Source: Onchocerca volvulus
Taxonomy: Eukaryota > Nematoda > Chromadorea > Rhabditida > Onchocercidae
Assembly (NCBI GenBank): GCA_000499405.2
Contig: HG738138.1
Location: 19,755,753 to 19,819,752, forward strand
Direction: 5' to 3'
Length of the DNA stretch: 64,000 bases
The position numbers and the translations under genes were made by a program. Each line of letters starts with the position of its first letter. The first letter of the stretch is position 1. Shown here one piece after another: positions 54,412-64,000 of the stretch. Below the pieces are notes generated by a model. It ran no database searches. It was not told the origin of the DNA and was given only the letters and a program-made list of their open reading frames with translations.

Positions 54412-57125
54412 CTAGCGACATCCACAACTGAGTACTTCCATGTCGGGATAGTTCTTGATGACAATTTTACCTTCAACATCGATATAAAGAATTGCCAGAG
54501 ATTCCATTTCAGTTGGGACACAACATGGAGCTGGCACTAGGCTTGAATCCACTGAATTGATAAGGCCTTGTACGATGGCGTGATTCGTTGTATTGAAATG
54601 GCTAGTCAATGGATTCGGACATTCACCCTGACATTGGTAAGCGCTGTAGCTTGCTGCAATTCCATTTATTATTCATTACTTAAGTTTCACTGTAAATTCG
54701 TTTAAATTTTATTTTTCTAAATTATGTAAGGAAATGACTTGGCTTACTATTATTCACAGCAACACAAAACAGTGATCTAAGAAACTATTTTTTTAAATTA
54801 TTCTATTAATTAAAATTGATAAACATACATACTCAAATACTTACACGGAGCCAAAATCCAATCCTGCCAATTTAATTCATTAAAATCAACTAAAAGTTGA
54901 GTACGATGACAATAATTCTTATCAGCCGATCTATGATCATGTTTTTTATGTTGATGTCGTCGACGCGTATTCGCTTTCCGTTTATTTCGCACCTGAAATT
55001 ACACACTTTGTCGAGCCTTTATCTCATAATATATTTATGCAATGACAGAAAATTATTGCATAGCATCATAAAGAACTAGACATAGAAGTTATAAAAATAA
55101 TGTTTTTGTTGCATTGAAATATTTCTGATTTACTTAATATTTCTGCGAAAATTTCATGTTCATTCAAGCTCAGTCTAAGTTGGTAATAAGAAATGCGAAT
55201 TTCGGATTACGATACGTGTCGCACCCTAGCTGTATCATCTGTTTGACCATAAACGACCAATGAAGAGGCCTGCTTCCTATCATACGGTGGGATGGAGTAT
55301 GCTGTTGGTTGGTATGATGTGCTAGCATATGTTGTCAAATGATTGTTCGATAATTTTACTGCAAAATCAACCTAAAATATTAAGATTATCATCAAAATAA
55401 CACCAATTATTGAGTACTTCCAGGCTTAATAAATGCCACAACAGCGAAGATTATATTTTGTTAGCTTAGACATTATGCCAAGTCATTTTTTCTCCCCATA
55501 AAGTACTGCATACCAGTTTAGAAAAATGTTGTAAATTTAACGCACATACTCTATTCATATTTGGTCGTTTCCTACGTATCGCTTCTGTAACATCCATTTC
55601 TACCCACTGATAATCATCTCGAAAATCATTCTCAATAAACTTGGCATCGATTAATCTGTAATATTACATTTTTAAAAACATAAAATCATCCATCAAATAA
55701 TTCAATAAATAAAAACTTAGATTCAACTTTTTAAACTTCAGATAATAAAACTGTGGAAATTTTGAATTGTAAAGTATTCGTAAATTTGGAAAAGCCATCT
55801 GAATCTTAGGTGACGAAACTGTTTTACAAATCCATCATCATATCGAGATTAGTGACAAAGAAGGAATAAATAGGAAATATTCGCTAAAAAATAATTTTCT
55901 TCAAATCACCAAACTTTTCAAATTTTTACCTCCATATTTCGGAATTTCTTTGATCGACTTCATAAATCTTGATATGTCTTCGATTTTTTTCACTTCTCAA
56001 TTTCAATTTCAGTTCTGCTCGATTAACTATCTCATTGGTCACATTTCGTACAGTAACCGATAAATCGTAATGAAGTAACAGGGTGCTAAAAATACTTATT
56101 TTTATCTGAGATTGCAATGAATCACAACAGTATTTTGTATATCATTAAGCAATATTCTTAAGGACTACTATGATACCTTTTATCAGGCTCGATAATGTCA
56201 TATGGATAGTAATGTCGAGCCCATTCAATGCCTTCCTTCTTAACCTTTTCATAAATATTCCACACATAGTACGGGACTGGTAATACTGGCTTGGCTTGCT
56301 TCGGCTGTTCCTTCATTCCAAATCTGAATCATGAAAACGCATTAAAAAACTTTTCATTAACTTATAAAATGTAGCCAAATCTTGATCAAGTATAAGGATG
56401 TTTCTAAAACATCAATTCTGCAATTTTATCAAAATATGTTAGATTAAAATGTTAATATTGCATGAAGCATTTTCCTGCGATTTAAAATTGCATATTTCTC
56501 TAAATAAAAGTGTAAATGATCGTTGTGCATTTCCACACACACTTTTCAAGTTCTTCAACAATTGATTTGAAATTTTGAAACAATGTTGCATTCGAATATA
56601 ACGTTGCATTCAAGTGGGCGCATGTTTAAGAATTTTCGGAAATTTAAGATTTTAAACAAACGAACATTTATATTTTTATTTATATAAACTAGCAAGAACC
56701 GGTCACGCTTCCAGCTAGTTGGTAATAATTCAAAAAAGTTGAAAAATCTGAAAAACTAACTTTTTCAAAAACACTTCTCTCAAAAGTTGGATTTCTTGTT
56801 CAGTAAAACGACTTGGTGGAAGATTTGTTTTAGCTGCCGATAGTGATGTTATCGAACTGAAGAAGACAATGACTGAGAGAAACAATACTGATTCTAATAC
56901 CTTCAACGGTGGAATTTGTTGCTGCGCGCGATAGAAATGATAATTTTTTTTCTGTTCTGCTCTTTCAACAGTATATGTTCTTCTGGTAAGAACTTTATCA
57001 GCAATTGCAAAATTAGTTTTAACAATGAGAGTAGTAGGCGTGGGAGTAGTAATTAGTTGGTTATGCACTTCTGTGCGCTGTTCAACTAAACTTTCTGGCT
57101 TGATAGATTCCAAAAATTCGCTCAT
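54412..57125 (-). CDS. BMP-type TGF-beta superfamily ligand (dbl-1/tig-2-like)
   Basis: Secreted growth factor precursor, expected to signal through type I/II Ser/Thr kinase receptors and Smads; in C. elegans BMP ligands set body size. Seven exons in phase: 57125-56761, 56323-56177, 56085-55930, 55655-55550, 55371-55216, 54992-54845 and 54653-54412; 439 aa. The prodomain contains RFTEQEIQLL, VPVPYYVWNIYEKV and WVEMDVTEAIRRK. A furin-type site (RNKR) starts exon 6. The mature domain has the cystine-knot pattern: CHRTQLLVDF, NWQDWILAP, CQGECP, NHAIVQGLINSV, CCVPTEM, ILYIDVEGKIVIKNY and the terminal CGCR; all seven cysteines are present. The hydrophobic signal core lies at residues 79-97, after a long N-terminal extension without another Met. 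Intron 1 holds a Helitron-type repeat. The last-exon pattern is decisive for the BMP family; which nematode paralog is unsettled. Confidence 0.95.
56525..56725. repeat. Helitron-type repeat (copy 4, rearranged) in intron 1 of the BMP gene
   Basis: Starts with family sequence in reverse orientation (ttcaagttcttcaacaattg ... gttgcattcgaat, 56545-56602) and then switches to forward family sequence (attttcggaaatttaagatt, catttatatttttatttata) ending in CTAG|T at about 56716-56720 after a GC-richer stretch (ccggtcacgcttccag). This looks like one element inserted into or joined with an inverted copy. Confidence 0.7.
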
Positions 57126-60100
57126 TTTAGGTCACAGTAGTGGAAGAGGTTCACAACAGCTACTGAGAACTGCATTGAGCCTCTTGTCTCTCTCGAATGG
57201 TGATGTTCCTATTGTTATTAATTGTGATAGTGATGATAATAGAGGTTAAGAAGAATTTCCTTTTTATTTCAATGATCGTTGGTGGTCGGAAGCTTCGAAT
57301 GAAGATCGTTTCTTTTGATACTCAACAAGATTTGAACGAACTTTTTATTTCCACTTCTTCAGCTATTTCTATTCAATGTTAAGCACATCTGTTACAGATG
57401 TTTCCAACAATTTTAAAGGAATGAAAAGATTGGTATATTTGATGAAGGATTAATCTGCGATCAATACTGGAACCCAGTGTGTCGGCTGCACTGATAAGGC
57501 ATGCAGAACATGGAAGAGATCCTTCAACTGCGCCTTGTTTTGCAGAAATTTTCCCGAGAAAACTTATTATTCGTCTAGATTTTAATTTCTTCTTTTTTTT
57601 TTTTTTTTTTTTATCGACAATTTTCTCTTTTGTTTGCACAATGTCGTTCTTTTCTTTTCTCGGGATGAAAATTTTTTCCTTTCTTTTTCAAAATGAATAA
57701 TTCTCTCTTTGAGTGTTTATTTCTTCCTTCCAGCCCAATTTTTCTCCACGATGCTTGGTCGACGTCTATGCAGCACACGTCGGCGTCTGAAATACGATTC
57801 AAATTTAAAGGTATTGAATCAAAATTGATCGAAACTGCGTATGTTAGTCGATGGACGTTAAGGATTTTTACATTTCTACCTTAATTAATACTCCTTTTCC
57901 TTCCTTTCATGATTGGTCCTGGACACAGTTTTCTTACTCGAGACAATGAATAATAATTGAACTGGAAGATTTCTGGTTGTAATTACATACAATTTATTTC
58001 AGTTATAAAAGAGAATAGATCTTAAGCTTGTGCAAATGACACATAACCGTATAAAGAGTCAAAACTGACATGAAGTTCTTTGTACTCTGTATTTAAGAAT
58101 TTATTAAATTAACACCAAATATTCATCCGAAGGATACCATCGTTTTTGCAGCGGATGGACAGTTTGAAAAGAACAGTTTAAAAATACTCGAAGCATTCGT
58201 TCGTCTGATAAAATATCGTTTATCAGTATAATAATTTGTCTCGATGCTTATTTTATTTACGATTGCTAAGTGGAATGATACAAAAAGGATAACAATTGAG
58301 GCATTTTGGTTTTCCGTAGTTATTGTTCGTAAATTATTAGGCATTGGTAAACATTAATTTTATTTTTTTATCCTTGCCTAAATCGATAAAAGAGCCAGAT
58401 GATGAAGTCCACTAATACAAATGCTTTCAAAACCATAGTGTACAGCAACTATTAGATTTCAGTAGCCGAAATAAATAACTTTGGAACAATGCCTCTCTGG
58501 AGAAAAGCGATAAAAACAAATTCTTAAATTTCAATTGAAATAAAACTTACGATGGACTAGGGAAAATGACACTTTTGGGTGCAAATTTGCCACAATTTCA
58601 TTGCCTTAGAATACAATTCTTATTTCCAGATTTATGAAAGGGTAAATAAATTTGATAGTAATGGATAAGAATCTTCCATTTTTCACTTAAATCTTTCGCC
58701 TTCAAGTTCAATTAAAATTTATCATCTATCTATCTTTTTACTTGAACTTAATGATATCACATGAAAGAGGGAAACAATATTACTTGATTAAAAAAAATAG
58801 GTAAAATGAAGGTAGGAATTTGCGTCCATTATTTTTATGCAATTATACAGTATGAAATACTTTGCAACTAAAATATATCATGCGGTAAGAATACAGTCGC
58901 TGAGAGAGATTGTTCATTCAGTAAAAAAAAAACAAAGAAAAAAAAACGAAAAAGAATACGATTATTAAAACAAATGAACATTTTCTAAAAGCATTTCTAA
59001 AAAAGGCGAATTTATTAAAGCTTATAATTCAGATTCCGGCGTCTGGAATCTATTTGTATGAAAACGAAGAGTTAGGCATAGCATTTCTCTATTATGAAAT
59101 TGTAGGTGTGTTGTTGTTGTTGATAAGAAACGATTCATTGAAACATATTCCTTTTCATCGAATAGCAATAATCGGCAATGTAAATATCGCATTACGTGTT
59201 CAAAGCTAGTGATGGTAGAAGGCATTGTGTTATCTTGAATAGTAACCCGACAATCAAGAAACAAAATGTTTTAGCAGACAAAAATTACGGTAATAATGTC
59301 TTCAATTTTCTGCTTGAAAAATATCAACATCTAATTTTAGTAATTTCAGTCAAGAATGGTTTCAATCACTTATAATCTCCTAGTTTTCTCTCACATTATC
59401 GAAAGTTCTAGAATAGATTGCTCAATTTCAGTAATAATCTCAACTTGATTAACTTGTACAATGCCACTTTCTCAACAGATAGCTCATCTCTTTAATGAAC
59501 TTGAATGCACAGAATATGTTGAAATGTGAAATGATGATCTACATTTCAAAACATCCTTTCTTCCATTAGGCAGCAATCAATACTGCTGATTGGCTATATC
59601 CTTTAAATAGAGATTTAAAAATGCAAACTGTGATATGCCAAATGTTCTTGAGCTTTTGAACAACTTGGATATTTCAAGATAACTTGAAGATGATTGAATC
59701 AGTTTTTAAAATCCGTAAACGAATTCGCATTTCGTCTAGAATAGGCCAAAAAACACTCACAGGAATGCAAAAAAGTCCTTTGAATAGTCATCTCAAATTT
59801 TGAATAAATCTAGATAAAATAGCTCAGCTGATAAGAAAGCTTAATCATTATATATAAGGTACTAATAGTCCTTGCTATCTATTCAGTGATTTCAGTTTCT
59901 TTAAAATTTATCTATCTATATAAAAGTACACAAAAAAAAGAGGAAAAACTGAAGTTAAAATACTAGAAAACATCGAGATGTCAACGATATTCTAACATAG
60001 CGATACATTTAATGTGAAAGAATATTGAAATACAGAGCATCTTATCAACATTTATCACTTAGACAAAAATTTGAGGATGATTTCCCATTGATTTTTTCTT

Positions 60101-60644
60101 TTAAATTGAAAAATCAATGCAAATAAAAATTCGTTGTTTCTCCTTTTCTTTAAATAATATTTAAAACAGGACAAATTAGTTCTTAAATATCAATAGTTTT
60201 TTTTGTGTATTTGTGATGAAGACTACTGGTATGTCCTGAAAACAAGTTTATTTTGTGCAGTTTAGAGAATACTGAATATGTTGTAGAACACTATCAGTCT
60301 GCACCATATTTAGAATATTACCATATTTAAAGATAAAAAATAAACAAGAAATGCAAAATTAGGAGGATTTTCACACATCATACTACAATAATGTTGTTTC
60401 AAACTTTGAAGTATCAAAAGTTAATTTGCTCAGTTAATTTTGATCTAAATATGATGACATGTATACTATACAACAATCATTTAGCATAATTATCCGAGAG
60501 AACACAAATTTGAAAGTTGATGGACACTGAAATGGATGATGGTCATAACGTAAAGAAAATTTCGCGGCATTCCTTGTTTCTCAAACCTCTCAAATTCTCC
60601 AGTCGAGAATGCTGAATATCTTGTAGAACTTTTTCAGTTTAGAA
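57126..60644. other. No gene seen between the BMP gene and the 28S fragment
   Basis: 5' flank of the BMP gene followed by AT-rich DNA with a T-run at about 57593-57612 and a TTG microsatellite near 59110. Open frames such as 57379-57639 and 59022-59264 (both minus strand) have no paired splice sites or recognisable motifs. Confidence 0.45.
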
Positions 60645-60960
60645 TATTTTGACGTACAAATCGATCATCTGACTTTGGTATAGGGGCGAAAGATTAATCG
60701 AATCATCTAGTGGCTGGTTCCCTCTGAAGTTTTTCTCAAGATAGCTGGTGTACGTAATGAAGCAGTTATATACGGCAAAGTGAACGACTGGAGGAGTTGT
60801 GGGACGGAACGTCTTCAATCTATCCTCAGACTGTCAATGAGTATGACGTCTTGCTTGCTTGAATGAAGCGTAGACATTGAATGTGTGCTCCAAGTGGGCC
60901 ATTTGCGGTAAGTAGAATTGACGCTGTGAGATGAACCAAACGTTGACTTAACGAATAAGT
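60645..60960 (+). pseudogene. Diverged fragment of nuclear 28S (LSU) rRNA
   Basis: Sequence runs parallel to the conserved domain II region of eukaryotic LSU rRNA: gacgtacaaatcgatcatct, gactttggtataggggcgaa, taatcgaatcatctagtggc, tggttccctctgaagttttt, a gap-diverged stretch, then aagtgggccatttgcggtaa, gcagaattgac-like 'gtagaattgacgctgtgag' and gatgaaccaaacg. Numerous substitutions in normally invariant positions (for example the CTTTGGTATAGG and GAATCATCTAGTGG segments) and lack of flanking rRNA show a decayed fragment, not a working gene. The similarity fades after about 60960. Confidence 0.85.
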
Positions 60961-61304
60961 CTTAAACCATTATATTAGTGTTCCATTCAAGAGCCATTCC
61001 TTCTGACTAATTCACAATAGGCGGAATAGGACGTTTATTTAAATGAGTTGTAATGACCCAAAGAGCTTATGGATAAAAATAAAGATTACTCCGCCAGTAA
61101 CCTTTCACTGAAAAAGCAGTTTACCATAATATGTTTTCATTTCATATAGAAATAGGAAACTCTTTTACAGTTTGCTTTCTTATAGAGACCTTTAACATTG
61201 ATATCTATTATATACATCTGCTCTTTATAGTTTTTTAAAATAACATTTAGAAATTTCATGCATTCTTTGATAACTAATCTGTAAGATATTTCAAATTAAG
61301 AGAT

Positions 61305-61358
61305 AACTCAAACTATCTCCAAGATATATACGTATATATCTTGGAGATAGTTTGAGTT
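61305..61358. repeat. Perfect 54-bp palindrome
   Basis: 27 bases (61305-61331, starting aactcaaactatctcc) are followed with no spacer by their exact reverse complement (61332-61358). The centre is tatatacgtatata. It can form a spacer-less cruciform. Confidence 0.97.
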
Positions 61359-61754
61359 TTGATTACAGTAAAAATGAATGCGCGACAGCATAACATTCAA
61401 ATAAGTGCAAATGCATTCGAAGCTTTTACAAATATCGGAATACTCAATGAAACTTAAGTTTTATTATATATTTATAATGAGCATATAAATTATAAATATG
61501 AATATGCACTAAAAAAGATTTGGAATATTTATGCAAACATGAATAGAAACTAAAGAATATATTTACATATAGTAATGCATGTTCATGCTATAAATTTGAA
61601 TATATTTTGGTATGTAGAAAAACAGAGTAGAGTTAATTGGGTCAAAAATTGGAAGTATGCGGAGAGTAAATGGACTGGTCTCAATGATTTCAAATAATTG
61701 AGAATCGGAAAAAGACGGGAAAAATGTAGATAGAGGTTTTGTAAGATGTAGACC

Positions 61755-61788
61755 GATGATGATGACAACACTGATGATGATGATGATT
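61755..61788. repeat. GAT trinucleotide microsatellite
   Basis: Two (GAT)n blocks (gatgatgatga and gatgatgatgatgatt) separated by 'caacact'. Confidence 0.85.
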
Positions 61789-61858
61789 AATGGTAAGCCA
61801 TGAGGAACATTTCCGTTAGCAGAGGAACAGGATGTGCTCACGATTTTTTCACGCTAAT

Positions 61859-64000
61859 TACATGATGATGATTAGAATTGAACCCTAGACGGCAGACAGC
61901 GCATTTGCTGTGGAATATTTTTGTAAAAAAATAGTCTGATTTTTATATTGATATCATTATATAGAACGTCGTGCAACTTACAACTGGTCGTTCAAACAAC
62001 AGCTTTCTTTCTTTCCATTCAACTTTTCTTAATCTTTTAGTGAATTCATTTTGTTAAGTGAAAATAAGTTTCTGCTAAGATTAACAATGCGTGATAATGA
62101 ATATTGTTTGATTTTAGGATTTCATGAAACTTTCAGACTCAGTAATATGTAATTTTAGAAAAATTTGAAATTAATTAAATGACTAACATATTCTTATAGT
62201 CTCTAAAATATTCCTCCAGTGCTCTATTTCTTGTAATATAATATAAATTTTCCGTAAGAAATTCCAAAATATCATTTTTAGATAACGAAATTTTGTTTTT
62301 AAATTAAACAAGAAAACTATCAAATATGCTTTTAATCTAGAGATAGTTTCAAGACTACATTATTTCATATAATTATAAATCATAAACCAATCGGGAATGC
62401 AAGGCTTCCGAACACTTTTGGATTCCAAAATATTGAAAAAAAAAAATTGATGAGGTTACTTCATTCATTATTAGTATCATTGAAATGTGTCCTTTGTGAA
62501 GATAATTTTGAAAAATTTGTGGAATTTTTGCAGAGAATCATCTAAGATACAAGGAAGAAAGCACTTAGTCATCCATTCTCTTCCATACTATGTCAAGTTC
62601 ACCTTCACACCTGCTCGCGAAATTTCCCACTCATCATCTCATCATGCAAACTATATCCGAATATCATAAGATTCATTTTTTAGTGAGATAATTAAGAATT
62701 TATAAGAGAACCAATCACTGGTGTGGAACTATGCAAGATAAGTTGGGAGTAGTAATGATAAATGTGTTGAATAGAGTAACTTATTTGAGAAATGAGAACT
62801 TGCTTACTGCAGCAGTTGGTGGTAGAAGCAGTATGTTAGCAAACTGCAATCATGCTTTATGTAAAAAATTTTTCGTTCAAATCTTCAGAAAGTCCTCACA
62901 CTTCTACTTTTGCGAACGAGATCGTGATACAATGCACCAAATAACGACTCTATGATTTTGTTGATTTTCAATTATTTAAAAGAACAATGACCCTCAAAAA
63001 TACAGAAAGTTGAAATTTTGAACAAATAAGGAAATTTATTTAAAGTTAGTGAAAAAACTCGCCAGCAAGAAACAGAATTATTAATTACTGGCAGGAAATG
63101 GAATATAGAAATAGTAACATAAGATGAAATTCAACAGCATCTTTTTTTTTTTTTCTTTTTTCGTTCTGGATTAAGTCCGAATAAGAGAAAGAGAAGGAAT
63201 GTAGGTTTATTCTTTTTAAAAAAATTGAAATTATGAGTATTAGAATGAAGACCATATCAAGAAGTAATCAACAAAATAAAAATTAAATCTAGAGAACTAC
63301 AACAATATGAACACAACCGTGCATGTATCACAATCATTTCTACCTGTTTACAATACTATAATTAACGTTTTTAAAGAAAAAATAAGCGGTCGTTATCAGA
63401 TTACTACAAAAACAATTAGAAGAAAGCAAATGAGTTTCGATGCGATATAATTAAAATACATGAGATGGAACGATCGGTGCAGATAGAAAAAGCATTGAAG
63501 ATCGAGCTGTTACATCAATAAGAGGCGTTAATCTTTTGCGGTGATGCTTACTTTACCTGTTTGCCAATTAATCTGTCTCCTCTCTTCTTCGTCAACTAAA
63601 AAGTTCATTTTTTGGATATTTGGGCGTAGATGCTATTACTATCTTTGCTAATTTGTTTAATCTTAAGATTTGTCCATCGAACCATCATTCTACATTACCT
63701 TCTCTCTTCTCATTCTCCTTTCTCGCATCGAGTGAGCAATTCTCCCTCAACCCATTCCCTAACTTTTATTACAATTATCGAAACGCATGGAAATCTGAAA
63801 TCGATCTAAAAGTATCCGACATTTGAAGTGAGCAAGAATGTTATTGAGTCAAAAAGGACTATAAATACCTACCTACATGCACACATATATATACACTCCA
63901 AAATTATTTCTACTTCATTTCCCGGGATGTTTTTAAGAAATTATCGGATTATACCGAATTCATATGCAGCATTCAACAGTTCTTAATGTAATTGTTCTTC
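61859..64000. other. No gene seen at the right end of the window
   Basis: AT-rich, ending with a pyrimidine-rich stretch (about 63690-63760) and an (AT/CA)-type tract near 63870. Short open frames such as 62487-62669 and 62731-62955 lack support. A gene edge could lie just beyond the window. Confidence 0.4.

Noticed and set aside
60080..60122. Short hairpin cattgatttttt/gaaaaatcaatg
   Set aside because: Only about 11-12 A/T-rich pairs, which is common by chance in this base composition.
61860..61925. tRNA-like GGTTCAATTC box on the minus strand
   Set aside because: The T-stem does not pair and no complete D-arm or acceptor stem could be built.
63490..63520. Short match to a miR-10/57-like core (gatcgagctgtt)
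   Set aside because: The 5' seed region does not match and no hairpin partner is visible nearby.

Overview
This is a eukaryotic window from a nematode nuclear genome, most likely a filarial or related clade III worm. It is strongly AT-rich. Its multi-exon genes have nematode splice sites (TTTTCAG-type acceptors, short coding exons), and candidate trans-splice acceptors lie just upstream of start codons. Four genes are recognisable with confidence: a D2-like dopamine receptor, fibrillarin, the proteasome beta-5 subunit and a BMP-type TGF-beta ligand. Most of the remaining sequence is AT-rich non-coding DNA. Exon boundaries below were read by eye from GT/AG sites, frame and phase, and need transcript data for confirmation.

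Layout: (1) 108-865 (+), the 3' end of an unrecognised gene. (2) 1810-2175, a Helitron-type non-coding repeat. (3) 2490-4701 (+), an unrecognised seven-exon gene of about 245 aa. (4) 5087-18235 (-), a D2-like dopamine receptor with a very long third intracellular loop. Its largest intron carries a decayed Helitron (about 9.9-13.1 kb) with a 25-bp satellite inside the helicase remnant, followed by a Helitron-terminus repeat. (5) 18.2-28.6 kb, no gene found, with a two-copy dispersed repeat and a perfect 21-bp hairpin. (6) 28605-31572 (-), fibrillarin. (7) 32453-36485 (+), a gene with Myb/SANT-like segments, head-to-head with fibrillarin. (8) 38398-40583 (-), proteasome beta-5, converging on gene 7. 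(9) 42336-45008 (-), a charged, coiled-coil-like protein with a hydrophobic N terminus. (10) 45-54.4 kb, no gene found. (11) 54412-57125 (-), the BMP-type ligand. (12) 57.1-64 kb, no protein gene, but a diverged piece of 28S rRNA and a perfect 54-bp palindrome.

The genes do not form a pathway. The most suggestive arrangement is the divergent fibrillarin/Myb-like pair, which would make functional sense if the Myb-like protein acts on rRNA transcription; that is inference only. The best leads for something undescribed are the two miRNA-like hairpins, the Helitron lineage with its embedded satellite, the open membrane-spanning frame inside the dopamine-receptor gene, and two genes whose C-terminal coding signal switches frame and back. 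I see no sign of a bacterial-type system, CRISPR array or bacterial gene cluster.
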